Shown piece by piece: positions 51,608 through 60,505 of a DNA stretch of 64,000 nt. A model generated the notes under the pieces. That model saw only the letters and a list, made by a program, of their open reading frames with translations, was not told the DNA's origin and ran no database searches. Position 1 is the first letter of the stretch. Every line of letters starts with the position of its first letter. The stretch is taken from NCBI RefSeq assembly GCF_019236475.1, contig NZ_JAFAIX010000012.1, positions 186,001 to 250,000 of the forward strand, given 5' to 3'. Source of the DNA: Chitinophaga sp. (GTDB lineage Bacteria > Bacteroidota > Bacteroidia > Chitinophagales > Chitinophagaceae). The position numbers and the translations under genes are program-made.

Positions 51608-52174
51608 TCATTTGTGGTTTTCTGTCGCATTACTATCCACACGTGGAACCTCTATTGGTTTAATTGTCTGCAATGCAGGATGTATCGCGGAAGTAATTTT
51701 CACCATACCAGTAATTGTTCCAGGTTTAGGTGGTGCATATGCTACTACCACACATTCCTGCAGTGTATCACAAGCCGGCTTCACACTACTTTTTGATATC
51801 GCCTTACAAGGCATTTTTTTCTTAGACGCCTGTGTATTATGAATGACCGTTGATTTCACCTGACTAGGATGCTGCTGTGCAATAGTAGCATCGCTTAGCA
51901 TCAGCATTCCTGCAGTGAGTACAAGCATGGGAATAATCCTGGATTGCGGTGTCATTGGCTGTAATTGCCGCCTTAACTGCACATTCCGGAAATGACCGCA
52001 AACAGCATCCTCCCGGCCTTTGAAATATGCCAGTAATTGTTCATCGGTAAACTGAGTGAAATCGATCACCATTTTCTGGCAGTTATTGCAAAATCTGCCA
52101 TGCTCCACAGCTACCATTTCATCCCAGCTTTCTTTACAAGGTGAGGGAATAGACAGGTACAGACCACGTTTCAT
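51608..52174 (-). CDS. Four-cysteine single-span membrane protein, paralogue of the gene at 40432-41190
   Basis: The ATG at 52174 (MKRGLYLSIPSPCKESWDEM) matches the N-terminus of the paralogue, so an upstream in-frame ATG at 52255 is rejected. The 188-residue product shares the module SIPxPCxExWDxM, RFCNNCQKMVIDFTQFTDEQ and VCGHF. A hydrophobic span follows (IIPMLVLTAGMLMLSD). The outside part is short and has no carboxypeptidase-like domain. It does keep a VVVAYAPPKPGTITG segment resembling the SusC plug start. It contains several more cysteines (MPCKA, PACDTLQECV). The function is unknown. Confidence 0.7.
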   Translation of the reverse strand: MKRGLYLSIPSPCKESWDEMVAVEHGRFCNNCQKMVIDFTQFTDEQLLAYFKGREDAVCGHFRNVQLRRQLQPMTPQSRIIPMLVLTAGMLMLSDATIAQQHPSQVKSTVIHNTQASKKKMPCKAISKSSVKPACDTLQECVVVAYAPPKPGTITGMVKITSAIHPALQTIKPIEVPRVDSNATENHK

Positions 52175-52345
52175 AGGCGAAGGAATTATAAGAAATATAC
52201 GAATTCTGCCGGGCAAATTAGCTGCAAGCACGTCATCACCATCATATAAAGCCATTCAAGACTTATAAACAATTGATTAACAATTTATTTCTTGTTCTGG
52301 CATTATTGTTGAAACTATCATGATGAACAATAAATATCAAGTTTT

Positions 52346-52657
52346 ATGAAAGCTCCAAAAAACTTAACCATGCTAATGTTTGCTGCATCTTTTGGTGTAG
52401 TAGCCTCCGTAACTGGACAGCGGGCATTTGCACAAGGAATCGACAGCACCGTCAAGAAAATTGGGCATAAAACTGCCTCCATCGCGGTAAAAGGTACTTC
52501 TGCCGTGACAGATAAAATCTATAAAGGCAAAGAAGGCCCTAATGGACAAACAGTTTATATCGATAAGAAAGACAGAAAATTTATTGTAGATGAAAAGGGT
52601 AAAAAAGTTTATCTGAAACCCAGCCAAATCCACAATAAAGTGCAGAAAGAAAAATAG
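52346..52657 (+). CDS. Small secreted protein (103 aa), unknown function
   Basis: The 103-residue protein has a signal peptide with cleavage near AFAQ. The mature part is lysine-rich and repetitive in character: GHKTASIAVKGTSAVTDKIYKGKEGPNGQTVYIDKKDRKFIVDEKGKKVYLKP in part. No enzyme motif or known domain is seen. It is exported to the periplasm or surface. It ends at a strong bidirectional terminator shared with the DUF983 gene. Confidence 0.7.
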   Translation: MKAPKNLTMLMFAASFGVVASVTGQRAFAQGIDSTVKKIGHKTASIAVKGTSAVTDKIYKGKEGPNGQTVYIDKKDRKFIVDEKGKKVYLKPSQIHNKVQKEK

Positions 52658-52696
52658 GTGCTCACTAACCGAAAAGCCAGTTTTAGTCTCAAATAG

Positions 52697-52730
52697 AAAA
52701 AGCCGGAAAGGATATCCTTTCCGGCTTTTT
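52697..52730. terminator. Bidirectional terminator between convergent genes
   Basis: AAAAAGCCGGAAAGGA and its exact complement lie side by side around TA, giving a very stable hairpin with T-runs on both strands. It serves the plus-strand small secreted gene and the minus-strand DUF983 gene. Confidence 0.92.
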
Positions 52731-52754
52731 CACGTTATTGAAACCAGGTTGAAA

Positions 52755-53225
52755 CTAACTTACTTTACTTAATGTGGGATTAGTATGCATATGCTCCGCG
52801 TGTTCAGCTCCAAGCTGCCGCCAGTTCTCATCATAATAAACGAAAAATGCCATCCATACCGCACGAGACAATCGCATGATCAACGGCTGTAAAACCACCA
52901 GCAACGCACCATTCACACCCAACCACCAGAAAATACTATTGTCATGAATGGAGAACCCAATTAATACCCACCAGGCAATCAAACTAGCTACGCAGATTGC
53001 AATGGACAATGCATAGCTTACATATCCAGTACCAAAATAAAATCCTACTTCTACCTCTATCTTCTGACCACATACAGGACAGTACTCTGGCATCTCCATG
53101 AAATGCATCAGGTCATACGGATTCTTCGTTTTATAGATACTTCCGCGACGGCAACGGGCACATTTGTTACCAAGCATGGAAAGTAAAAAATTAGGCTTCT
53201 TGTCGTGAGTTTTATCTGCACACAT
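52755..53225 (-). CDS. DUF983-family membrane protein with zinc ribbon
   Basis: The ATG at 53225 (MCADKTHDKKPNF) gives 156 residues; the in-frame TTG at 53246, which would overlap the preceding araC stop, is less likely. The N-terminal half has a CARCRRG knuckle and a second EYCPVCGQKIE knuckle, probably binding one zinc. Two hydrophobic spans follow (about residues 70-95 and 102-122). DUF983 is widespread and of unknown function. The gene starts 17 bases after the AraC regulator and is probably cotranscribed with it. Confidence 0.82.
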   Translation of the reverse strand: MCADKTHDKKPNFLLSMLGNKCARCRRGSIYKTKNPYDLMHFMEMPEYCPVCGQKIEVEVGFYFGTGYVSYALSIAICVASLIAWWVLIGFSIHDNSIFWWLGVNGALLVVLQPLIMRLSRAVWMAFFVYYDENWRQLGAEHAEHMHTNPTLSKVS

Positions 53226-53242
53226 TGCGAAATGTTTTATTG

Positions 53243-54121
53243 TCAAACAATATTCTTTCTGAATTCTTCAGGCGTTACACCAGCATATTTGCGGAAGAAC
53301 TTCGTGAAATAAGAGTTATCCGCGAAATTCAACTGGTATGCGATGGCCGAAATACTTGTATCTGCATTCACCAGCAGTCGCTTTGCCTCCAGCAATACCC
53401 GGTCGCGGATTACCTCTCCCGCAGATTTCCCTAGCATATGCTGACAGAAAGCATTCAGATAATTCGGTGTAACATATAGCATGGCTGCATAGTCTTTCGG
53501 CAAGCGCTGTTGCATATAATGCTGCTCTACCAGTTTACGGAAATTCCGCAGCAACAGGTTGTTATGCAACATCTCTTGCTTTACTGGCCCCACTTGCGTA
53601 CTCCTGCTCACCCGGATAAACAGCTCCAATATCAGTAACCGCAACATATCCAGGTTATAAGGCCTGTCGGAATTTACTTCTTGCAACATTTCCTCAAATA
53701 AAGGCTGGATTTCAGCGATCGTTTTTGGATGGACCATTATCACACCTTCCGCGGCCACTCCGCTTAAAAAGGGGAATCGTTCCACATAATCGCCATCCTT
53801 TAGAAACCCATTGAAGAAACTGGCAGATACATTCACCACATAACCATCGGTAGGCCCATCGAAATACCATCCATGTACTTGACCAGGTACCATAAAATAC
53901 AACTGTCCCGGATTCACAGGGAAACGTTCGAAATCAATGGTATGCGTTCCACTCCCACTGGTAAAAAGTGCCAAATGGTAAAAGGAATGACGATGCGGAA
54001 AATGAATGTGACTATGTGCAGCGAGATAGTCCGGAAACTTTGCTACCACTACTTCTTCCTGGGAAGGCTTTCCCATTACCAGGGAACATATATCGTATGT
54101 AGGAATCGCTGCCTTTGCCAT
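53243..54121 (-). CDS. AraC-family transcriptional regulator
   Basis: The 292-residue protein has a cupin-like N-terminal domain (HSHIHFPHRHSFYHLALFTSGSGTHTIDFE and LYFMVPGQVHGWYF in part) and a C-terminal pair of helix-turn-helix units (AAMLYVTPNYLNAFCQHMLGKSAGEVI and ISAIAYQLNFADNSYFTKFFRKYAGVTPEEFR in part). It probably senses a small molecule through the cupin. Targets are not obvious; the nearest partners are the downstream DUF983 gene and the upstream peptidase. Confidence 0.9.
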   Translation of the reverse strand: MAKAAIPTYDICSLVMGKPSQEEVVVAKFPDYLAAHSHIHFPHRHSFYHLALFTSGSGTHTIDFERFPVNPGQLYFMVPGQVHGWYFDGPTDGYVVNVSASFFNGFLKDGDYVERFPFLSGVAAEGVIMVHPKTIAEIQPLFEEMLQEVNSDRPYNLDMLRLLILELFIRVSRSTQVGPVKQEMLHNNLLLRNFRKLVEQHYMQQRLPKDYAAMLYVTPNYLNAFCQHMLGKSAGEVIRDRVLLEAKRLLVNADTSISAIAYQLNFADNSYFTKFFRKYAGVTPEEFRKNIV

Positions 54122-54223
54122 GATGACACAAAGGTACTATGCGGCCGGGTTAACCTGTTGTGGTATTAAGTGCTTTAATGGTACTTTTTACTTATTGGGG
54201 ACATTTGCGCTAAAATCTACCAT

Positions 54224-54256
54224 AAAAAAGAACTGCGCCCTTTAGGAGCGCAGTTC
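54224..54256 (-). terminator. Intrinsic terminator of the S9 peptidase gene
   Basis: On the minus strand GAACTGCGC and GCGCAGTTC form a 9-base stem with a nine-base loop, followed by TTTTT. It begins seven bases after the stop. Confidence 0.88.
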
Positions 54257-54262
54257 GTATGA

Positions 54263-56656
54263 TTATTTAACATATTTGGTCAACCACTGATCCATTTCCC
54301 ACAGCATATGGAGAATGCTTTCCTTCGCTGCGTAACCATGACTTTCCTGCGGCAGGAAAACCAGGCGGGCAGTGCCTCCGTTTCCTTTCAGGGCGTTATA
54401 AAGACGCTCACTCTGGATCGGGAAAGTACCGGAATTATTATCGGCCTCGCCATGAATCAGCAGAATAGGCGTTTTCAGCTTATCTGCATAAGAGAATGGC
54501 GACATTTTATAATACACATCAGGCACCTGCCAGTAAGTACGTTGCTCATTCTGGAATCCAAAAGGAGTCAGCGTACGGTTATAAGCGCCACTGCGAGCAA
54601 TACCTGCTTTGAACAGATTCGTATGCGCCAACAAGTTCGCAGTCATGAATGCGCCATAAGAGTGGCCACCCACTGCAACACGGTTTCTATCGCCCACACC
54701 CATATCGGAAATCTTGTTGATAGCCGCTTCTGCGTTCATTACTAACTGATCGAGGAAGTTATCGTTTGGTTCTTTATCTCCTTCACCAACAATAGGCATT
54801 TCCGTAGCATCCATTACCGCAAATCCACGCGTTACCCAGAAGATCGGTGAACCGTAGGTTACACGGGTGAAACGATATTCAGAACCACGTACCTGTGCAG
54901 CATCGCTGGCAGATTTGTACTCGCGCGGATAAGCCCACATCAATACAGGCAAACGACCATCTTTAGCAGGATCATAACCTTTAGGAAGATACAACATAGC
55001 CGTCAGATCAACGCCATCTTTACGTTTGTATTTCAGCAGTTGTTTCTGAACGCCCAGCAGTTGTGGCTGCGGATGAGGGAATGCGGTCAATGTTACAGTG
55101 GATTTCTTTTTCAGGTCCTGCAAAATATAGTTTACAGGGGTAGACACGGATTCGCGAGAAGTAACCACTACTAATTTCACCGGATCGATCACATCTTCCA
55201 CTTGTTCATAATATGGCGCTTTTGAACGCCAGATAATATCCTGTTTTTTGGATTTCAGGTTGAACTTAGAGAGGAATGGCCTGTCGCCCTCCGGAGATGC
55301 ACCTGGAGCACGCATTAGCAGGTCGCCGGCAAGAGATACATACACTACAGATTTACCGTATTGGTTTTTCACCGTTACAGGAGTACCTGGGTCATTATAA
55401 CGATCATTTTCAGATCTGTCGATAATGGTAACCGGCGCCTGTCCTGGTGTAGAAGGATTGAAAGTGCTCACTTTGGTTCGTTGCTGGGCATTATTAGCTT
55501 CTGTTAACAGTGCCAAAGAAGGATTTGCCCAAGATACGCCATAGAGTCTTTCTGGCGTTTGTGCCAGTACCACTGGTTCTGCGGTAAAAGGTGCATCCAG
55601 ACTTTTCAACGCATCACGGAAAGGTACTTGCTTCTTTGGATCACCGCCGTCGAGGGCCTCTATCCAGGTGATGGTGGCTGGTGCATCTGCTCTCCAAGCA
55701 TATCTGCGCGGATAGTTGGAAGTAGCGTCAAAGCCTTTCGGACGTACTTCATCCAATGGCTTCAATGATAATACTTTTACTTTTTCACCATTCATTTTCA
55801 GAATGGAGGTAACAGTCGGGAAACGATCCGCCCCTACCAGGTAAGAATATGGGTGACTGATTTCGCTTACCAGGAGATATTGTTTATCAGGAGAAGGCAT
55901 CGCTTCCGCATAAATACCAGGTTTAGCTACTACCTCTTCTTTGCTGCCATCTGTGATAACCAGTTCTGATTGGAAATAATAATCAAACAATTGCTCATCG
56001 AACGGATTTTTCAGCATATCCTGGTAAGTAACTGCTGGAGCGGCTTTACCACTGGTTTGCTGTACTGTTGGTCCTTCTGGAGCGAGTTGTTTTTCTGGCG
56101 CTTTCAGCATGAACGCTGGTACCGACTGAATCAGGAAACGATTTTCATCCAGCCAAGTATACGCTGCACCGTAGGTATTATTCAGTTTTCTATTGCTTAC
56201 CTGTTTAGCGGCGCCAGAGGCTACATCCGCTTTCCACAGAGTAATGCTGTTATTATCGGATACAATAAAGGCAATGCTTTTGTCTGCCGGTCCCCAGGTC
56301 ACACTGCTGATGCGCGCGTTAGTAGGCAGGCCTGTTACTGCATATTCTTTACCGGTACTGATTTGTTTGATCTTAATGGCTGTTACATACGCAGCACGAC
56401 TAGGACCGAAGTTCGCAGGATTGATACGCAAGCCCGCCAGGCGGTATTCTGGCTGCGATAACTCTTCAATAGAAGGATAACTGGAACGATCCATTATTAA
56501 CATCATATCCCCTTTCCCGCTGAAATCAACTGATGGCGAAGGAGCTGCCATGGCCAGTTCCATAATGCTCTGTGGAGGTGTCTGATACTTCAACGCCTCC
56601 TGTGCATACACCCTGAAAGAGATTAACAGGGATAATGACAATACCAATTTTCTCAT
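54263..56656 (-). CDS. Secreted S9-family prolyl oligopeptidase-like peptidase
   Basis: The 797-residue protein has a signal peptide (MRKLVLSLSLLISFRVYAQ), an N-terminal beta-propeller of about 550 residues and a C-terminal alpha/beta-hydrolase domain. The catalytic triad is visible: serine S666 in GGHSYGAFM, aspartate D739 in HGEADNNSG and histidine H773 in QESHGYA. The layout resembles the glutamyl-/dipeptidyl-type S9 peptidases of Bacteroidota, which trim peptides in the periplasm. The exact residue preference is unknown. It is a single-gene unit. Confidence 0.9.
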   Translation of the reverse strand: MRKLVLSLSLLISFRVYAQEALKYQTPPQSIMELAMAAPSPSVDFSGKGDMMLIMDRSSYPSIEELSQPEYRLAGLRINPANFGPSRAAYVTAIKIKQISTGKEYAVTGLPTNARISSVTWGPADKSIAFIVSDNNSITLWKADVASGAAKQVSNRKLNNTYGAAYTWLDENRFLIQSVPAFMLKAPEKQLAPEGPTVQQTSGKAAPAVTYQDMLKNPFDEQLFDYYFQSELVITDGSKEEVVAKPGIYAEAMPSPDKQYLLVSEISHPYSYLVGADRFPTVTSILKMNGEKVKVLSLKPLDEVRPKGFDATSNYPRRYAWRADAPATITWIEALDGGDPKKQVPFRDALKSLDAPFTAEPVVLAQTPERLYGVSWANPSLALLTEANNAQQRTKVSTFNPSTPGQAPVTIIDRSENDRYNDPGTPVTVKNQYGKSVVYVSLAGDLLMRAPGASPEGDRPFLSKFNLKSKKQDIIWRSKAPYYEQVEDVIDPVKLVVVTSRESVSTPVNYILQDLKKKSTVTLTAFPHPQPQLLGVQKQLLKYKRKDGVDLTAMLYLPKGYDPAKDGRLPVLMWAYPREYKSASDAAQVRGSEYRFTRVTYGSPIFWVTRGFAVMDATEMPIVGEGDKEPNDNFLDQLVMNAEAAINKISDMGVGDRNRVAVGGHSYGAFMTANLLAHTNLFKAGIARSGAYNRTLTPFGFQNEQRTYWQVPDVYYKMSPFSYADKLKTPILLIHGEADNNSGTFPIQSERLYNALKGNGGTARLVFLPQESHGYAAKESILHMLWEMDQWLTKYVK

Positions 56657-56776
56657 ATAGCGATTTAAATTAAAACAACAATTTTTCCAATTATATAGGT
56701 CAATCCCGACAAAATAGAACTATTGACAGGGAATCCAAAATGTTTTGTGATAAATGCGAGGTTTCCAGTTTGAATG

Positions 56777-56806
56777 CTTGACTTATTATAAAATATCCTA
56801 CTTTTG
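56777..56806 (+). promoter_or_regulatory. Promoter of the GntR regulator gene
   Basis: CTTG at 56777-56780 and the perfect -7 box TACTTTTG at 56799-56806 are separated by 18 bases. The transcript would begin near 56812, about ten bases before the start codon, so the leader is very short. Confidence 0.65.
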
Positions 56807-56811
56807 CAAAC

Positions 56812-56826
56812 ATCTGATGATATGAT
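56812..56826 (+). promoter_or_regulatory. Putative GntR operator O1
   Basis: ATCTGATGATATGAT matches the perfect palindrome at 57519-57533 in 13 of 15 positions. It covers the transcription start and the start codon, the right place for autorepression. Confidence 0.55.
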
Positions 56827-57496
56827 GAATAAAATAGCAGCACCCGTTAAGAGATCTAGTCTTGCTGAAGAAGTAGCAGGACGCCTACAGGACGCCATTG
56901 TTTCTGGCAAATATGTAGTGGAGCAGCAATTGCCCACAGAGCCGGAGTTGATGGCCCAGTATGGCGTAGGGAGAAGTAGTATACGGGAGGCTATTAAGAT
57001 CCTTGTGAACAGGGGATTTGTGAAAGTGCAGCAGGGTCTTGGCACCTTTGTCATATCGCAAACCGGTTCCGGTGAGCCTTTGGCGCAACGCCTACAGCGA
57101 GCCGATTTCGAAGATCTAAACGAAGTAAGATTAGTACTGGAAGTGCGCATTGCGGAAAAAGCAGCGATGTCGCGCGGCCAGAAGGATATCGAGAAAATGA
57201 AAGGATTTCTGAAAAAACGCTATGAATATGCTGTCAGCCACCAACTGGAAGCCTGTATACAAGCGGATATCGACTTCCATAACGCCATCGCGCAGGCTGG
57301 GAAGAATGAAATCATGGTAGAACTATATGGTACGGTTGCCCAACTCCTGATGAAATCATTCGTATTGCGTTATGGTAATACGCAGACATTTATAGAGACA
57401 CAGCACCTCCATGACGCCCTACTCCAAAGTATCATCGATAAAGATCCGAAGAAGGCATGGAGCTGCGCCACTAAAATCGCCACATACAGCAAATAG
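56822..57496 (+). CDS. GntR/FadR-subfamily (FCD) transcriptional regulator
   Basis: The 224-residue protein (from ATG 56822; 56825 also possible) has a winged helix (SLAEEVAGRLQDAIVSGKYVVEQQLPTEPELMAQYGVGRSSIREAIKIL in part) and an FCD ligand domain with the metal-binding residues spread through EVRLVLEVRIAEKAA, DIDFHNAIAQAGKN and the final helices around THLHDAL-like sequence (ETQHLHDALLQSI). FCD regulators sense acids such as lactate, sugar acids or acyl-CoA. It precedes MFS and EamA exporter genes, and matching operators lie at its own start and before the MFS gene. Confidence 0.9.
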   Translation: MMNKIAAPVKRSSLAEEVAGRLQDAIVSGKYVVEQQLPTEPELMAQYGVGRSSIREAIKILVNRGFVKVQQGLGTFVISQTGSGEPLAQRLQRADFEDLNEVRLVLEVRIAEKAAMSRGQKDIEKMKGFLKKRYEYAVSHQLEACIQADIDFHNAIAQAGKNEIMVELYGTVAQLLMKSFVLRYGNTQTFIETQHLHDALLQSIIDKDPKKAWSCATKIATYSK

Positions 57497-57518
57497 CTGT
57501 TATTTTTTATCCATAAAC

Positions 57519-57533
57519 ATCAGATGATCTGAT
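57519..57533 (+). promoter_or_regulatory. Putative GntR operator O2 before the MFS gene
   Basis: ATCAGATGATCTGAT is a perfect 7-1-7 palindrome 18 bases before the MFS start codon. Its size and central base fit operators of FCD-type GntR regulators. Confidence 0.7.
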
Positions 57534-57551
57534 CTTAAAATTTCCTCCATC

Positions 57552-58781
57552 ATGTCAACAACAACATTAGCCGAACAACAAGATCCGCAGGTTGCGGAGA
57601 AAGTGGCCCAGCAGACCGTTTTCTCCATTCTGATTGCCCTTAGCTTTACGCATCTGCTGAATGATACCTTGCAGTCCCTTATTCCGGCTATTTATCCGCT
57701 GGTAAGGGAATCCCTGAAATTATCTTATTCCCAGGTAGGATTGATTACCCTCACCTTCCAGATGTCGGCCTCCATCCTGCAACCGCTGGTAGGTTTGTTT
57801 ACCGATAAAAAACCGCAGCCTTATTCCCTGGCAATTGGCATGACCTTCACATTACTTGGATTGGTAAGTCTTGCTTTCGCACATACATTCCCGATGGTAC
57901 TGGTATCTGTGGCCCTTACTGGTGTGGGTTCTGCGGTATTTCATCCGGAAGCCTCCAGGCTGGCGCATATGGCTGCAGGTGGCAAACATGGTATGGCCCA
58001 ATCCCTCTTCCAGGTGGGCGGTAATGCCGGTAGCTCCCTGGGGCCACTCTTGGCAGCGGCCATCATCGTGCCTTTCGGGCAACGTAATGTAATATGGTTT
58101 TCCCTAGCTGCATTGTTGGCCATCATCGTGATGCTGAGAATCAGTAAATGGTACAAGGGAAATATGCATCGGGCGAAGCCTAAGAAAGCAGCGAAGCAAC
58201 TGGAGCAATCGCGTCTCCCGAAATCTACCGTTGTATTCTCGCTGGCTATTCTGTTGGTGCTTATTTTCTCCAAATACTTCTACATGGCCAGTATGACCAG
58301 CTATTATACTTTTTACCTGATCAATAAATTCCATGTCAGTGTACAAAGCGCCCAGATTTACCTGTTCATATTCTTGTTTTCCGTTGCTGCCGGCACTTTC
58401 ATTGGCGGCCCTGTGGGCGATAAAATAGGCCGTAAATATGTGATCTGGATTTCTATATTGGGCGTGGCGCCGTTCTCTCTGCTGTTGCCACATGCTACAC
58501 TGTTCTGGACCGCAATACTCAGTGTATTCATCGGCGTTATCCTTTCATCTGCTTTTTCTGCTATTCTCGTGTATGCGCAAGAGTTAGTACCAGGAAACGT
58601 AGGTATGATCGCTGGATTGTTCTTCGGACTGGCCTTTGGTATGGGTGGTATAGGTTCTGCCCTCTTAGGTAAACTGGCTGATAAAACTAGTATTGATTAT
58701 GTATATCAGGTATGTGCTTACTTACCGCTGATAGGTTTGCTGACGGGCCTTTTACCGAACTTAGAAAAGCACAAAAAATAG
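57552..58781 (+). CDS. MFS transporter, fosmidomycin-resistance (Fsr) family
   Basis: This 409-residue, twelve-span inner-membrane transporter has the Fsr-like opening LIALSFTHLLNDTLQSLIPAIYPLVRESLKLSYSQVGLI, followed by VGSAVFHPEASRLAHMAAGGKHG and FQVGGNAGSSLGPLLAA. Fsr-family proteins are proton-driven exporters. Fosmidomycin is only the best-known substrate, and the natural one here is unknown. The operator just upstream suggests control by the GntR protein and therefore induction by some acid metabolite. Confidence 0.87.
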   Translation: MSTTTLAEQQDPQVAEKVAQQTVFSILIALSFTHLLNDTLQSLIPAIYPLVRESLKLSYSQVGLITLTFQMSASILQPLVGLFTDKKPQPYSLAIGMTFTLLGLVSLAFAHTFPMVLVSVALTGVGSAVFHPEASRLAHMAAGGKHGMAQSLFQVGGNAGSSLGPLLAAAIIVPFGQRNVIWFSLAALLAIIVMLRISKWYKGNMHRAKPKKAAKQLEQSRLPKSTVVFSLAILLVLIFSKYFYMASMTSYYTFYLINKFHVSVQSAQIYLFIFLFSVAAGTFIGGPVGDKIGRKYVIWISILGVAPFSLLLPHATLFWTAILSVFIGVILSSAFSAILVYAQELVPGNVGMIAGLFFGLAFGMGGIGSALLGKLADKTSIDYVYQVCAYLPLIGLLTGLLPNLEKHKK

Positions 58782-58785
58782 CATT

Positions 58786-58801
58786 TAACTGATTTCAGTT
58801 A
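58786..58801 (+). promoter_or_regulatory. Palindrome before the EamA gene
   Basis: TAACTGATTTCAGTTA is a palindrome (7-base arms, TT centre) and directly precedes a -7-like box TAGATTCG at 58800-58807. It differs from the GntR operator sequence, so a second regulator or a weak terminator role is possible. Confidence 0.4.
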
Positions 58802-58825
58802 GATTCGCACAAAATCGAAAACGAC

Positions 58826-59725
58826 ATGTGGAAAGGAATATTGCTGGTATTGTTGGGGGCATGTAGCTTTGGCATATTGTCTTCTATTGTGAAACTTGGC
58901 TACCAGCAAGGATTTACACTTGGAGAACTTTGCAGTCTCCAAGCGGGATACGGAATGGTTGTATTATGGCTGATTCACTTCCTTTCAGGGAAGGTCACAT
59001 ATGGACTTAAATCGAAAGATGTACGTACCTGTTTTATACTTGGCAGCAGCACCGGTTTGGTGAGCATTACTTATTATCAGGCGGTGCAATATATCCCTGC
59101 TAGTCTGGGTATTATCCTGCTAATGCAGTTTACCTGGATGAGCATGATGGCCGAATGGATTGTTTATAAGAAAAAGCCGACCGCCATACAATGGGTGGCT
59201 GTAGCGTTTATCCTGGCAGGTACATTCCTGGCGGGCGGAATACTCAACAGCACGCAAGGAGAGATTAGTCTGAAAGGGATTGGTTTTGGACTGTTGGCCG
59301 CATTTTTCTATACCATATTTATTGTAGTGAGTGGCCGCATAGGGCGGTCCCTCACTCCTGTCCTAAAAAGTGCCTGGATAGTAACCGGGGCATTTATTCT
59401 GATTACCCTGATTTTCCCGCCGGCATATCTTGTCAACGGGCGTTTAACGGGAACCAGCTTATGGCTTTGGGGTGTACCCCTGGCCCTGTTCGGAACGGTA
59501 TTACCTCCTTTCCTCTTTTCTAAAGGCATGCCCCAGACTGGCGTGGCGCTGGGAGCGATTCTTAGCGCTGCGGAACTGCCAGTAGCCACCATTGCAGCCA
59601 CTATTTTGTTGCATGAAAAGATTACGCCCATCCAGACCTTGGGCGTGGCCATTATCCTGGGAGCTATAGTACTGGCCAATCTGAAGAAAAAGGTTGTACC
59701 GGTGGTGGAGAAGCAGCTAAATTAA
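58826..59725 (+). CDS. EamA/DMT-family transporter
   Basis: The 299-residue membrane protein has ten hydrophobic spans in two EamA halves, beginning MWKGILLVLLGACSFGILSSIVKLGY; the second half starts near residue 150 (ISLKGIGFGLLAAFFYTIFIV). The C-terminal span AELPVATIAATILLHEKITPIQTLGVAIILGAIVLANL (in part) is typical. Such transporters export amino acids or other metabolites. It is 44 bases after the MFS gene and may share control with it. Confidence 0.88.
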   Translation: MWKGILLVLLGACSFGILSSIVKLGYQQGFTLGELCSLQAGYGMVVLWLIHFLSGKVTYGLKSKDVRTCFILGSSTGLVSITYYQAVQYIPASLGIILLMQFTWMSMMAEWIVYKKKPTAIQWVAVAFILAGTFLAGGILNSTQGEISLKGIGFGLLAAFFYTIFIVVSGRIGRSLTPVLKSAWIVTGAFILITLIFPPAYLVNGRLTGTSLWLWGVPLALFGTVLPPFLFSKGMPQTGVALGAILSAAELPVATIAATILLHEKITPIQTLGVAIILGAIVLANLKKKVVPVVEKQLN

Positions 59726-59751
59726 TCTTTTGGGGAGACACGGGTCCGGGA

Positions 59752-59781
59752 CTTGTAAGGCGCTTTTTTTATTTATCTTTG
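59752..59781 (+). promoter_or_regulatory. Promoter of the membrane TPR gene
   Basis: CTTG at 59752-59755 and the perfect -7 box TATCTTTG at 59774-59781 are separated by 18 bases, giving a leader of about 36 bases. Confidence 0.65.
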
Positions 59782-59823
59782 CTCCCTCGTATTAGAATTA
59801 AGTGAATTACGAACAGATTTTCC

Positions 59824-60474
59824 ATGAAAGCATTTAACTTTTTTATTCTATATCGTTTTCCAATAGGTATCGTCCTGTTGATCGGCGGTATTATCCTGGG
59901 GTCGACAGTTGGTTGGTGGGAAGCGACCATTTTACTGGTGTTGGCGGTGATTTGCATTGTTACACACCTGATGTTTGGTCCAATGCGCCTGGTACAGGAA
60001 GCTGTTGAAGCGGGTGATCTTGAAAGAGCTACTGCCCTGATGAACCAGGTGAAATTCCCTAAACTGCTGTATAAACCAATTCGTTCCGTATACTTCTTCA
60101 TGCAGAGCAATATGGCGATGTACACCAATGACCTGGATAAAGCAGAAGCTACTATCCGTCAGAGTATTCAATCCGGTAGCCCGATGAAAGAATACGAAGG
60201 TATGCAGTACTTCCAGTTGGGTACCATCGCTTATCAGAAACAAGACCTGAAAACTGCTGATCAGAACCTGAAGAAAGCATTGCGTATGGGTCTTCCTGAT
60301 AAAGAAAACACCGCAGCCGCCCTGTTGACATTGGCTTCTATCGCTATGTCTCGTCGCGACTTCAAATCTGCTAAGGAATATTTCCGCAGAGCAAAGGCTC
60401 AAAAGCCTACCACTTCCCAGATCGTTAACCAGATCAAGGAAATGGACAAGTATATTTCTAGGATGCCAGGTTGA
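59824..60474 (+). CDS. Membrane-anchored tetratricopeptide-repeat protein
   Basis: The 216-residue protein has two N-terminal transmembrane spans (about residues 10-29 and 33-50), then two or three tetratricopeptide repeats (DLDKAEATIRQSIQSG, YFQLGTIAYQKQDLKTADQNLKKALRMG, LASIAMSRRDFKSAKEYFRRAKAQKP). It has no enzyme motif and probably serves as a scaffold on the inner membrane. Base use is biased as in well-expressed genes. A terminator follows. Confidence 0.75.
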   Translation: MKAFNFFILYRFPIGIVLLIGGIILGSTVGWWEATILLVLAVICIVTHLMFGPMRLVQEAVEAGDLERATALMNQVKFPKLLYKPIRSVYFFMQSNMAMYTNDLDKAEATIRQSIQSGSPMKEYEGMQYFQLGTIAYQKQDLKTADQNLKKALRMGLPDKENTAAALLTLASIAMSRRDFKSAKEYFRRAKAQKPTTSQIVNQIKEMDKYISRMPG

Positions 60475-60505
60475 TCTGTCAACCCGTCTTCTACATAAAA
60501 TTTTT

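Noticed and set aside
52175..52255. Upstream ATG of the second four-cysteine protein
   Set aside because: The 27 added residues are not shared with the paralogue, whose N-terminus aligns with the ATG at 52174.
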